64,000 nt of DNA from contig NZ_JAKLOY010000001.1 of NCBI RefSeq assembly GCF_023652955.1, positions 1,426,001-1,490,000 on the forward strand, given 5' to 3'. How positions within the stretch are numbered: the first letter of the stretch is position 1; each line of letters begins with the position of its first letter. Shown here piece by piece: positions 16,368 through 24,555 of this stretch. A program made the translations under genes and the position numbers. The DNA comes from Geomonas sp. Red32 (GTDB lineage: Bacteria > Desulfobacterota > Desulfuromonadia > Geobacterales > Geobacteraceae). Below the pieces are notes generated by a model, which was not told the origin of the DNA, made no database searches, and saw only the letters and a list, made by a program, of their open reading frames with translations.

Positions 16368-18386
16368 CTAGGGGAGGTTCCCCCGCCCGGCGAGCACCGG
16401 TTCGAGGGTATGGAGGACGGCGTTGCGCCGCAGGATCTCCCGGTACTCCTCCCTGCCCGGCAGCGGCATCGCCTGGCGCTCCTCCAGGATCCGCTGGATA
16501 TCCTCGGCATTTCTCGTTCTTTCCCACCGGCTGGTGCGCGGCGAATACATCTTGACGATCTGGGCGGGGTTCCCCACCACCACCGAGAAGGGGGGGATGT
16601 CCCGGGTGACCACCGCGTTGGCGCCGATCACGCTACCGCGCCCCACGGTGAGGTTGCCGGAGATCACCGTGTTGATCCCCAGCCAGCAGTTCTCCTCGAC
16701 CACCACGCTCCGGTTGAAGGTCGCCCCCTGCTGGATGACCGGCTGCATGATGTCGCTGAAGATGTGGTCGGCGTCCGAGATGTAGACGCGCGGCGCAAAG
16801 ACGCAGTAGTCGCCGATCTCCAGGGTCCCGCCGGTGGAAATCATCCCCTGGCGCCCCACCAGCACGGTGCGGCCGATCTTCATCCGGACATGCTGGTCAC
16901 GGATGCAGACGTTAAGCCAACTGCAGTCGCCGATGCAGCTGCCGGCGCCGATGGAGACGTTTCTCATTCCCAGCACCTGTACCATCGCTCCGAAGGCGAC
17001 CCCGGGGAATTGTCCCTCCAATTCCTCGATCTCCTTTCGATAGGGGGAGTCCGCGCCGCTGGCCGCCAAGCCTGGGGGGGAAGGGGGCGCCGCCGCGGTA
17101 GGCCGGAAATGCCATTGGGCCAGCGTGGAAGTCTCCGGATGTCCCGTCCCCGGGGCCTCCGTCGCCATCAATTCCTCCTTTTGCCGCTGCAGGGCCAGGT
17201 ATCGCTCGGTCCCCGCCGGAGGGGTGCTTCCCTCCATCCCCGCCGGCGCCTGAACCGCCGGACGCGAAGCATGGTGGGCGCTAGCTGCCGCGGCCAGGCT
17301 GCGGCCGCCGTCCAGGTGCGTTTTCAGAATCCGGTCGAGCTCCAGGATGCGATGCTCCATGCTGTGCTCCAAGGAGCATCGCTTGCGGCCGCGGCTCGCA
17401 ATCACCTCCCGCTCCAGGGGATGCCGGAGGTAGTGATCGATCTTCTCGAGCAGTTCGCCGCCGCCGTGGTAGGTCTCCACCTCGACCCCGGGCTCGAAAT
17501 ACTTCCCGATGTTGCCGTTGTACTCGGTGAGGAGGAACGAGCCTACCCCGGTGGTCTCGAACATCCGCATGTTGCTCGACTCGGCCCCCGCCATGTCGAT
17601 GTGGGCGTTGAAGACGATCTCCCCCTGGCGCAGTGCGCGGTACATGTCGAGCCCCCACAGGGCTCCCCGGTTGATCCGGGCCACTTCCGGCGGCATCTGG
17701 CGCGGGTCCCCGGCCAGGAAGAAGGCGGGCTCGAAGGAGCCGGCCTGTGCCGCGCGGGCGATCTCGAGGAGCAGGGTGTTGCGTTTGCCGTGCTCGGCTG
17801 ACCACCCTCCGGTGAAGATGACGTTGTAGCGCTTGGGGGCGTCCTGGACGCTCTGGGCGAGAGTGGTGGGGAAGCCGGGGGAGAACCGCTCGACGGCGGG
17901 GACCCCCATGGCGCGAGCGGCATCGAGGCAGACGGTGGAGCTCGAGACGATCAGGTCGTAGTTGGACCAGTCGGTTGCCGGGTCGATGGAGGCGGCACGC
18001 CAGCCAGCCACCAGCCGGGGGCGGTGGGAGAGGGTCGCGATGAAGCGGCCGTCGAAGACGATGGGATTCCCCATGTAAACGATGTCGGGGCGCAGCGCCT
18101 CAATCTGCATGCGCACAATGTCGTAGAGCCAGTTGTTTTCCTGGGGGAGCGTCCTGCCGTTCTCCTTGAGCCACATCCCTTGGCTGAACGGGCAGTTGGC
18201 AATCACCAGCTGGACATCGTAGCCGAGGCGTTCCAGGTAGGGTGTGTAGATGTGGGGGGCCCCGAAGCCGTCCTCCACCAGCGCCTTGACCTGCTCGGCA
18301 TAGGGTGCACTGGCCAGCGCCTGCCGTTTGCCGTAGAACTCCTGCAGGTAGTTTTCGTAAAAGGTGTGGATCAAAAGGAACTTCAT
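16368..18386 (-). CDS. Glycosyltransferase fused to a hexapeptide-repeat acyltransferase
   Basis: The protein is 672 aa. Residues 1-360 look like a CgeB/group-1 glycosyltransferase (MKFLLIHTFYENYLQEFYGK, VIFTGGWSAEHGKRN, ESSNMRMFETTGVGSFLLTE). A Pro/Ala-rich linker spans about 365-455. Residues 465-630 are a left-handed beta-helix acetyltransferase with repeated hexads and the usual ending VIGANAVVTRDIPPFSVVVG NPAQIVK. Such transferases acetylate or acylate sugars using acetyl-CoA. Linking both on one chain suggests transfer and acetylation of the same residue. It is the last gene of the wlbA-like operon, 20 bp after the aminotransferase gene. Substrate unknown. Confidence 0.85.
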   Translation of the reverse strand: MKFLLIHTFYENYLQEFYGKRQALASAPYAEQVKALVEDGFGAPHIYTPYLERLGYDVQLVIANCPFSQGMWLKENGRTLPQENNWLYDIVRMQIEALRPDIVYMGNPIVFDGRFIATLSHRPRLVAGWRAASIDPATDWSNYDLIVSSSTVCLDAARAMGVPAVERFSPGFPTTLAQSVQDAPKRYNVIFTGGWSAEHGKRNTLLLEIARAAQAGSFEPAFFLAGDPRQMPPEVARINRGALWGLDMYRALRQGEIVFNAHIDMAGAESSNMRMFETTGVGSFLLTEYNGNIGKYFEPGVEVETYHGGGELLEKIDHYLRHPLEREVIASRGRKRCSLEHSMEHRILELDRILKTHLDGGRSLAAAASAHHASRPAVQAPAGMEGSTPPAGTERYLALQRQKEELMATEAPGTGHPETSTLAQWHFRPTAAAPPSPPGLAASGADSPYRKEIEELEGQFPGVAFGAMVQVLGMRNVSIGAGSCIGDCSWLNVCIRDQHVRMKIGRTVLVGRQGMISTGGTLEIGDYCVFAPRVYISDADHIFSDIMQPVIQQGATFNRSVVVEENCWLGINTVISGNLTVGRGSVIGANAVVTRDIPPFSVVVGNPAQIVKMYSPRTSRWERTRNAEDIQRILEERQAMPLPGREEYREILRRNAVLHTLEPVLAGRGNLP

Positions 18387-18406
18387 CGTCTACCCTCCGT
18401 GGGGAC

Positions 18407-19510
18407 TCAGGAAACGGCGCGGCGCAATGTCTCGATCACGCGGTCCTGCCGTTCTTCTCCCAATTCCGGATAGAGAGGAAGGGAGAGGATGCGCGGCATG
18501 AGGCCGGCGGCCACCGGGAAATCGGCGGCGGTGTGTCCCAGGTGGCGGTAGGCACCGAGGAGGGGGAGCATCACGGGGTAGTGCACGCCGCAGTCGATCC
18601 CCTCCTGCTTGAGAACCGCCTGCACCCGCTCGCGCTCCTCCACCTGGATCACGTAGAGATGGAAGACATGCCGGAGTCCGTCCCGCACGGCCGGGACCAC
18701 CAGCCCGCTTCCGGAGAGACGCTCGCTGTAGCGGGCCGCCAGCGACCGCCGCGCCTCGGTCCACTGCTCCAGGTGACGCAGCTTGGTCTCCAGGATGGCC
18801 GCCTGCAGCCCGTCCAGCCGGGAATTGCGCCCCTCGAACTCGTGATCGTACTTGGCGATCCTGCCGTGGTTGGCGATCATGCGGCAGCGCTTGGCCAGCT
18901 CGGGATCGCCGGTAACGATGGCGCCGCCGTCGCCGTAGGCGCCCAGGTTCTTTCCGGGATAGAAGCTGAAGGTCCCCGCCGCCCCGAAGGTACCCACCCG
19001 CTGCCCCTTGAACTGTGCGCCGTGCGCCTGGGCACAGTCTTCGACCACGGTCAGGCCGCGTTGCCGGGCCAGGTGCATGAGCGCGTCCATGTCGCACGGC
19101 TGGCCGTACAGGTGGACGGCAACGATGGCGCGGGTGGCGGGGGTGATCTTGCGCTCGGCATCGGCGACGCTCAGGGTATAGGTGAAGGGATCGCAGTCGC
19201 AGAAGACCACCTTGAGCCCTGCGGAGGTGACCGCTTCACTGGTGGCGATGAAGGTGTTGGCCGGGACGATCACCTCGCTGCCGGCGGGGAGCTCGAGCCC
19301 CTTCAGCACGATCTCCAGGGCGTCGGTGCCGTTGGCTACCCCCACGCAGTGTTCCGCCTGCTGGTAGGAGGCGAAGCTCTTTTCGAAGGAGGCCACCGGC
19401 TTGCCGCCGATGAAGGCAGATTCCGCGATGACGCCGGCGATGGCCTCGTCGATCTCGGGTTTGATGGTGCCGTACTGGGCCGCCAGGTCGAGAAATTTTA
19501 TCTGCATCAT
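18407..19510 (-). CDS. DegT/DnrJ/EryC1/StrS sugar aminotransferase, WbpE-like
   Basis: The protein is 367 aa, the usual family length. It starts MMQIKFLDLAAQYGTIKPEI; the second ATG at 19507 is an equally possible start. GVANGTDALEIVLKGL is the cofactor-binding region. VVEDCAQAHGA and SFYPGKNLGAYGDGGA carry the PLP-binding Asp and the Schiff-base Lys. The enzyme transfers an amino group from glutamate to a keto nucleotide sugar. It overlaps the acetyltransferase gene by 4 bp, which lies between it and a WlbA/WbpB-like dehydrogenase. This trio is the 3-amino part of the UDP-2,3-diacetamido-2,3-dideoxyglucuronate pathway, so WbpE-type activity is the best guess. FdtB/QdtB-type 3-amination is the alternative. 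Confidence 0.87.
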   Translation of the reverse strand: MMQIKFLDLAAQYGTIKPEIDEAIAGVIAESAFIGGKPVASFEKSFASYQQAEHCVGVANGTDALEIVLKGLELPAGSEVIVPANTFIATSEAVTSAGLKVVFCDCDPFTYTLSVADAERKITPATRAIVAVHLYGQPCDMDALMHLARQRGLTVVEDCAQAHGAQFKGQRVGTFGAAGTFSFYPGKNLGAYGDGGAIVTGDPELAKRCRMIANHGRIAKYDHEFEGRNSRLDGLQAAILETKLRHLEQWTEARRSLAARYSERLSGSGLVVPAVRDGLRHVFHLYVIQVEERERVQAVLKQEGIDCGVHYPVMLPLLGAYRHLGHTAADFPVAAGLMPRILSLPLYPELGEERQDRVIETLRRAVS

Positions 19511-19971
19511 ATCCCCCGTATCTTGCGGGCCGGGTTGCCGGCGTAGATGCCGGGCTCTTCGATGTCGCGGGTCACCACGCTCCCCGCGCCGATGACGACG
19601 CGATCCGCGATGGTGACCGGGAGGATGGTGGCGTTGGTCCCGATGGAGACGTGGTTGCCGATCACCGTCTCCTTCCACCTGGTGCGGTCCCCTCCGGCGG
19701 GGCCCCCCTCCGCGAAGCTGTCGTTGATGAACATGGCTCCGTGGGAGATGAAGCAGTCGTCGCCGATGGTGACCAGCTCGCAGACGAAGGCGTGCGACTG
19801 CACCTTGCAGCGCGCTCCGATCTTCGCCCCCTTCTGGATCTCCACGAAGGGGCCGATGAAGGAGTCGTCGCCGATGGAGCACTCGTAGAGGTTAACCGGT
19901 TCGACCACGGTGACCCCTTCGCCGAAGCTCACCTCCCGGATGGCGGCCCTTTTGATCCGCGGCTCACCCAT
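19507..19971 (-). CDS. Hexapeptide-repeat N-acetyltransferase, WbpD/WlbB-like
   Basis: The protein is 154 aa, made almost wholly of left-handed beta-helix hexads (IGPFVEIQKGAKIGARCKV, VIGNHVSIGTNATI, VIGAGSVVTRDI) and ending GNPARKIRGI. The ECSIGDDSFIGPFVEIQKGA stretch and HAFVCELVTIGDDCFISHG are close in form to WbpD/WlbB, which acetylate the 3-amino group of UDP-GlcNAc(3NH2)A with acetyl-CoA. FdtC-type dTDP-sugar acetyltransferases look similar. The gene overlaps the dehydrogenase gene by 8 bp and the aminotransferase gene by 4 bp, so the three are translationally coupled. Confidence 0.87.
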   Translation of the reverse strand: MGEPRIKRAAIREVSFGEGVTVVEPVNLYECSIGDDSFIGPFVEIQKGAKIGARCKVQSHAFVCELVTIGDDCFISHGAMFINDSFAEGGPAGGDRTRWKETVIGNHVSIGTNATILPVTIADRVVIGAGSVVTRDIEEPGIYAGNPARKIRGI

Positions 19972-21031
19972 TGACCACCCTCCCCAGCCGGCACTTCTCG
20001 GGCCTAAAGCGCAGATGGACCTCGCGGCCGGTCTCGATCGATTCGTAGATGGCGTTGATGAGCTCCAGCGACTTGCGCCCCACCAGTCCGTCCACCAGGG
20101 CCGGAGTGCTGTTCTTGACCGACTCGATCACGTGGCTCAGGTAGGCCACATGCCCGAAACCGTACACGTTGGGAGGATTCTGGCGGTACTTCTCGACCAC
20201 CTCGGCGTCTTCGGGCTCGGGGGGGGAGAAGTTCCAGACCTTCATCTCGTTGACGGCGAAGCCGCCGATCTCCACCGTGCCGTGCTCCCCGAGGATGGAG
20301 AGGGACCCCTCCAGGTCCTTGGGGCGGGCCGCTGTGGTGGCCTCGACGATCCCGAGGGCGCCGCTGGCGAACTTGATCACCGCCACCCCGGTGTCTTCCG
20401 TCTCGATGTCGGCCAGCGCCGTGGTCGACTTGGCGAAGACCGACTCCGGCTCTCCCAGCATCCATTCCAAAAGGTCTATGTGGTGGCTCGCCTGGTTGGT
20501 GAAGACCCCGCCGTCCATGGCCCAGGTGCCGCGCCAGCTATCCTGGTCGTAGTACTCCTGGGTCCGGCACCAGCGCACCCGCACCGTCCCCATCACGATC
20601 TTGCCGAAGCGTCCGCGGTCCAGCGCCTCGCGCAGCTTGAGCACCGGATAGTTGTAGCGGTTCTGCTTCACGACGAAGAGCTTGATCCCGGCCCGATCGC
20701 ACGCCTGGATCATGGCGTCGGCGTCGGAAAGCTTGAGCGCCATCGGCTTCTCAACCACGATGTGCTTGCCGTAGGGGGCGAGCTCGATGGTGTGGCGGGC
20801 ATGGTTGCCGCTCTCGGTGAGAATGTTGACGATGTCGATCTCCACCTGCGCCATCATCTGGTGCATGTCGGTAAACCAGGGGACCCCGTACTTCTCCCCG
20901 TAGAACCGGGCACGCTCCCGGACGACGTCGCAGACCGCGGCGAGCCGCGCATCCGGGAGCTGTCCCCCGCCGAGTATCTCCGCATGTTTCTTGGCGATCC
21001 TACCACAACCGACCAGCGCGAAATTGAACAT
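19964..21031 (-). CDS. Gfo/Idh/MocA-family oxidoreductase, WlbA/WbpB-like
   Basis: The protein is 355 aa. It begins MFNFALVGCGRIAKKHAEIL with the NAD-binding glycine motif, carries the family hallmark EKPMAL at about residues 95-100, and ends in the alpha/beta domain (GGVFTNQASHHIDLLEWM). GAGGAAGC just upstream of the ATG at 21031 fixes the start; the open frame runs further but is not coding-like. WlbA/WbpB oxidises the 3-OH of UDP-N-acetylglucosaminuronate before amination, which fits the next two genes. The UDP-GlcNAc 6-dehydrogenase needed first is not in the window. The gene is the first of its operon, behind a sigma-54 promoter and a leader hairpin. Confidence 0.87.
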   Translation of the reverse strand: MFNFALVGCGRIAKKHAEILGGGQLPDARLAAVCDVVRERARFYGEKYGVPWFTDMHQMMAQVEIDIVNILTESGNHARHTIELAPYGKHIVVEKPMALKLSDADAMIQACDRAGIKLFVVKQNRYNYPVLKLREALDRGRFGKIVMGTVRVRWCRTQEYYDQDSWRGTWAMDGGVFTNQASHHIDLLEWMLGEPESVFAKSTTALADIETEDTGVAVIKFASGALGIVEATTAARPKDLEGSLSILGEHGTVEIGGFAVNEMKVWNFSPPEPEDAEVVEKYRQNPPNVYGFGHVAYLSHVIESVKNSTPALVDGLVGRKSLELINAIYESIETGREVHLRFRPEKCRLGRVVNG

Positions 21032-21060
21032 GAGCTTCCTCTCGTCTGTCCTCTGAAATG

Positions 21061-21081
21061 GCACCCCCGCTCGGGGGGTGC
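21061..21081 (-). promoter_or_regulatory. Leader hairpin upstream of the wlbA-like gene
   Basis: GCACCCCC and GGGGGTGC arms face each other around a short loop within the expected leader of the sigma-54 transcript (start about 21092, ATG at 21031). It may protect the 5' end or slow ribosome entry; no function is shown. Confidence 0.55.
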
Positions 21082-21103
21082 ATGATGGGCTGGAGCCATA
21101 GTA

Positions 21104-21118
21104 GCAATAGCAGTGCCA
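21104..21118 (-). promoter_or_regulatory. Sigma-54 (-24/-12) promoter of the wlbA-like operon
   Basis: On the minus strand it reads TGGCAC-TGCTA-TTGCT, an excellent consensus match with GG-N10-GC spacing. Expected start of transcription is about 21092. Confidence 0.88.
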
Positions 21119-21173
21119 GCCGGCTTCCGCAGGCAAGCTGCCGATATCTCGGGTGAATTACGAACCGATGTCA

Positions 21174-21187
21174 GTCAAAGTTTTGAC
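21174..21187. promoter_or_regulatory. FleQ-box-like palindrome (enhancer-binding site)
   Basis: GTCAAAGTTTTGAC, a nearly perfect 14-bp palindrome (one mismatched central pair) centred 76 bp upstream of the -12 GC of the sigma-54 promoter at 21104. It is the clearest of three such sites in the island. Confidence 0.78.
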
Positions 21188-21275
21188 GGCCGGGGGAGGG
21201 GGAGGAGGGCGGGAGGGGGAGGAAAGGTGCCGCGTCAAAACGCCGTCACGCCCGGAGGGGGGGCCTCCTTTGCCG

Positions 21276-22607
21276 CTATCCCTTGAGCGACATCAGGCGC
21301 ACGCTTTTGGCCAGGGCGAGGGCCTCGCCGGAATCCGGGTGGACCCGCAGTTCCAGCTCCACCTCCCGGTGGCAGGCGGCGAGGTCGCCGCCGGCGAAGA
21401 AACGGTAGGCGCGCTCCAGGTGCGGGGTGGCAGGCTCCGGGGAGGGCGCTTCCTCCCGGTCGGGGGCATGGAGCATGGCGCCGGCTTTTCCCCCCGCGCA
21501 CACTCCCGCGTACACTCCCGGGAGTCCCTTTCGGTAGATCCCCTCGTCGAGGGTCGCCCGCACCTCCTCCCGCGCCGCCAGGGCGGCGGCAAGCCTCTGT
21601 TGCGGGGGCTCTTCGGCCAGTTCCACCATGGCCCGGATCAGCTCCTCCTCGTCCCCGGGGAGGAAGGTCCTGAAGTGGCGCTCGACGAAGGTGCCACGGT
21701 AGCTCGGGAGCATGACCGAGATGGCGCTCTTTCCGCAGGCGGCGCTTTCGGCGAGCGTAATCGGGAGGGTGTCCCGCGAGGGGTAGTTGACCACGACGTC
21801 GCTCAGGGCGAAGACCTGGGGAAGGAGCTCCGCGCTCACCTCCTCCATGAAGCGCACCTGTCCCGCGATCCCCAGCTCCTCCACCCGTCTCTTGAGCTCG
21901 CTCTCGTATTTGAGATGGTCTCCGAAGCTGACCCGGTTGAAGATCTTGAAGAGGAGGATGCCGTTACCCCCCATGGCGGGGAGCGCCCGGGCGAAGGCCT
22001 CCAGGATCAGGTGATGGCCGTTGCTTTCGCCCCAGCCGCGCGGAGAGAGGAACACGGTGGCGTCCGCCGGGATGCCGAGCCGCTCCCGCCAGGCGAGCGC
22101 CTCCTCCCGGTAGCCGGGGGCGAAACGGACGGTGTCGACCCCCAGGTGGAGAAAGGTGGTCGGGATCAGGCGGCCGGCGAGCTGGCAGCACTTGTCGGCC
22201 ATGGTGGGGGCGTCCACGATGGTGAGGTCCGCGCCGGCCAGGGTGGCGCCGATCATGCGCCGCTGGTTCTCGTCGTGCCCCGCCAGGAAAAACTGGTTGA
22301 TGTCCGAGCCCCAGGCGGAGAGGACCAGCGGGCGGAGGCCGGCCTGGACGCAAAGCCAGGCCTTGTGGTCGATCCAGTGGACATGCACCGCGTCGGGGCG
22401 AAACCGGTCGCGGATCTCTCCGAGGGCCCCCAAGGTGGAGGGGAGATCCCCAAGGTTCGGGAAGGGGAGGAAGCGGTACCCCCCTCCCGCTGCGGGCAAC
22501 GGGTCGCGCTCCCCCAGGAAGAGAACCTCGTGCCCCTGCTCCAAAAGCCAGTTGATCGGGCGGACCGTGTGGGGGCTGAACCAGGGGCCGATGGTAAGGA
22601 TCCTCAT
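21276..22607 (-). CDS. Glycosyltransferase family 4 (GT-B fold)
   Basis: The protein is 443 aa. The N-terminus MRILTIGPWFSPHTVRPINWLLEQGHEVL is typical of GT4 acceptor domains, and VHVHWIDHKAW and LSAWGSDINQFF follow. The donor domain is marked by VFLSPRGWGESNGHHLILEAF and the DVVVNYPSRDTLPITLAESAACGK region. The last 60 residues look like one TPR-like hairpin. It starts in a 4-bp ATGA overlap with the nucleotidyltransferase gene and is the last gene of the radical SAM-legB-legC operon, so it probably transfers the sugar made by that operon. Donor and acceptor are not known. Confidence 0.85.
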   Translation of the reverse strand: MRILTIGPWFSPHTVRPINWLLEQGHEVLFLGERDPLPAAGGGYRFLPFPNLGDLPSTLGALGEIRDRFRPDAVHVHWIDHKAWLCVQAGLRPLVLSAWGSDINQFFLAGHDENQRRMIGATLAGADLTIVDAPTMADKCCQLAGRLIPTTFLHLGVDTVRFAPGYREEALAWRERLGIPADATVFLSPRGWGESNGHHLILEAFARALPAMGGNGILLFKIFNRVSFGDHLKYESELKRRVEELGIAGQVRFMEEVSAELLPQVFALSDVVVNYPSRDTLPITLAESAACGKSAISVMLPSYRGTFVERHFRTFLPGDEEELIRAMVELAEEPPQQRLAAALAAREEVRATLDEGIYRKGLPGVYAGVCAGGKAGAMLHAPDREEAPSPEPATPHLERAYRFFAGGDLAACHREVELELRVHPDSGEALALAKSVRLMSLKG

Positions 22608-23335
22608 GCGGCAACCACCTGCCTGGGTAAGAGGATGTCCTTCATGGACTCGAACTCGTCCTGGGCCTTCGCGTAGTCGGCGTGGGAGCCGAGGTCGAGC
22701 CAGTAGGCGTCGTTGGGGTATCCCGCGATCCGCTTGCCATCCTTGAGCATGCGGGCCACCACGTCGGGGAAGTCCAGGTAGGTTCCCCGGGGCTGGATGT
22801 AGTCGAGCACTTCCGGCTCGTACATGTAGATCCCCATGCTCACCAGGTAGTTAAGGGTCGGTTTCTCCAGGAAGCTCACGACCTCGTGGTTGTCGTTGAT
22901 CTCGATCACCCCGAGGTCGATCTTCACCGGACGCTGGTTGAGGGCGATGGTGAGCGGGGCCCCCTGCTCCTTGTGGAAGCGGTAGAACTTCGCGTAATCG
23001 AGCGTGGTCAGGATGTCCCCGTTCATTACGAGGAACGAATCGGTGAGGTCGGGGACCAGTGCCAGCGACCCCACGGTCCCCAGCGGCTGCTGCTCGCGCA
23101 CGAAGTTGATGGTCGCGTTTTCCACCGTGGGGGAGCCGTCGCGGAAGTAGGCCTGGATCAGCTCGGCCAGGTATCCGAGGCTCAAGGTGATCTGGTTGAA
23201 TCCGTGGTGGGCGAGCTGGTGGATGACGATGTCCAGGATGGGACGGTCCCCGAGGGGGACCAGCGGCTTGGGAAATACCGTGGTGTAGGGTGCCAGACGT
23301 GTCCCCTTGCCTCCTGCCAGGATGACGGCCTTCAT
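22604..23335 (-). CDS. Sugar-1-phosphate nucleotidyltransferase
   Basis: The protein is 243 aa. The signature MKAVILAGGKGTRLAPYT is followed by FPKPLVPLGDRP, LVMNGDILT and FLEKPT. This is the NTP-transferase fold that activates a sugar-1-phosphate with NTP (RfbA, GMP and GlmU families). In legionaminic acid clusters the corresponding enzyme (PtmE) makes GDP-GlcN and carries CBS domains; this one has none, so GDP-, UDP- or dTDP-sugar formation are all possible. It is coupled by ATGA overlaps to legC upstream and to the GT4 gene downstream. Confidence 0.85.
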   Translation of the reverse strand: MKAVILAGGKGTRLAPYTTVFPKPLVPLGDRPILDIVIHQLAHHGFNQITLSLGYLAELIQAYFRDGSPTVENATINFVREQQPLGTVGSLALVPDLTDSFLVMNGDILTTLDYAKFYRFHKEQGAPLTIALNQRPVKIDLGVIEINDNHEVVSFLEKPTLNYLVSMGIYMYEPEVLDYIQPRGTYLDFPDVVARMLKDGKRIAGYPNDAYWLDLGSHADYAKAQDEFESMKDILLPRQVVAA

Positions 23336-24555
23336 GGTTGTTCTCCTTGTTCCCCGTGGTTAACGGGGGTAGATCGCTCCAGGGCCAGGCCGAGGGCCGG
23401 GCTGCTGGGGATGTTGATGATCCGGTCGGCGAGCCCCTCCGCCGTCGAGAGCTCCATGCGCGGGGCGTCGAGGTAGGGGGGGAGCCGGTGCAATGGCTCC
23501 CAGGCGGGGCGCGCCATGATCCCGCGGTCGTTCAGTTCGTCGAGGAGCCGGTCGCGCAGACCGGCCAGCTCGGGAGCGAGCAAGAGCGCGTTCAGCCAAT
23601 AGTTGCTCTGGCACCCCTCGGGGGCGGCGAAGAAGCTCGCCCCGGCGAGGGTGGCGAACTCTTCCCGGTAGTAGGCGGCCAGCCGCCGCTTGGCGCTGAG
23701 AAAGGCGGGGAGCTCCTCCATCTGGGCCACCCCGAGCGCCGCGTTCAGGTTGGGGAGCCGGTAGTTGAAACCGACCGCGTCGTGCCGGAAGGCCCAGCGG
23801 TGCGGAAGCTTCGCGGTGGTGCTCAGGTGCCGGGCCCGGCGGGCCAGCGCCTCGTCGCCGGTCAGGATCGCCCCTCCGCCCCCGGTGGTGACGATCTTGT
23901 TGCCGTTGAAGCTGACTGCCCCCAAAAGTCCGAAGGTGCCGGTGTGCGCCCCGCGGTAACGGGAGCCGAGCGATTCCGCGGCGTCCTCCACCAGCGCCAG
24001 GCCGAAACGCCCGCAGAGCTCCGATAGCCCCTGGAGATCCGCGGGATGGCCGAAGGTGTGCATCGGCACCAGGGCCCGGATCGGGCGGCCGCTCATCCGG
24101 TTGCGGCAGCCGCCGGGGGAAGGGAGGGCGATCTCTTCCAGGTACCGTGCGAGCTTGACCGGGTCCACCCCGAGCGTGGAGATCTCGCTGTCCACGAAGT
24201 GGGGGACGGCGCCGCAGTAGGCGACCGCGTTGGCGGTGGCGACAAAGGAGAGGGCCGGGATCAGCACCTCGTCCCCCGGCTCGACGCCGGCGAGGAGCAG
24301 GCAGAGGTGGAGGGCGGCGGTGCCGTTTACCACGGCGACCGCGTGGGGGGCTCCGGTGAAATCCTCCAGTGCCCGCTCGAAGCGGTCCACGAAGCTCCCC
24401 ACCGAGGAGACCCAGCCGCTGTCGAGGCACTCGCGCACGAAGTTCCACTCACTGCCGGCGAAGCACGGCTCGTGGAGGGGGATGGGCCCCTCTTTACCGC
24501 CGGCGGCGCGGCGCACCACCCCGGCAATCCTCTCGGCCAGCGCCGGCGCGGTCAT
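23332..24555 (-). CDS. legC: LegC-family sugar aminotransferase
   Basis: The protein is 407 aa. It is a DegT-type PLP enzyme: VAVVNGTAALHLCLLLAGV, VEDAAESLGSRYRGAHTG, and FNGNKIVTTGGGGAILTG with the PLP-binding Lys in the FNGNK motif characteristic of LegC. LegC aminates the 4-keto sugar made by LegB, giving a 4-amino-4,6-dideoxy sugar on the way to legionaminic acid or bacillosamine-type sugars. The ATGA overlap with legB supports this. The acetyltransferase, hydrolysing epimerase, synthase and CMP-transferase needed to finish legionaminate are not in the window, so the end product is open. Confidence 0.83.
   Translation of the reverse strand: MTAPALAERIAGVVRRAAGGKEGPIPLHEPCFAGSEWNFVRECLDSGWVSSVGSFVDRFERALEDFTGAPHAVAVVNGTAALHLCLLLAGVEPGDEVLIPALSFVATANAVAYCGAVPHFVDSEISTLGVDPVKLARYLEEIALPSPGGCRNRMSGRPIRALVPMHTFGHPADLQGLSELCGRFGLALVEDAAESLGSRYRGAHTGTFGLLGAVSFNGNKIVTTGGGGAILTGDEALARRARHLSTTAKLPHRWAFRHDAVGFNYRLPNLNAALGVAQMEELPAFLSAKRRLAAYYREEFATLAGASFFAAPEGCQSNYWLNALLLAPELAGLRDRLLDELNDRGIMARPAWEPLHRLPPYLDAPRMELSTAEGLADRIINIPSSPALGLALERSTPVNHGEQGEQP

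Noticed and set aside
21032-21136. N-terminal extension of the WlbA-like protein
   Set aside because: It would cover the sigma-54 promoter and the leader hairpin, and it is Cys/Tyr-rich without homology; the ATG at 21031 has GAGGAAG upstream.
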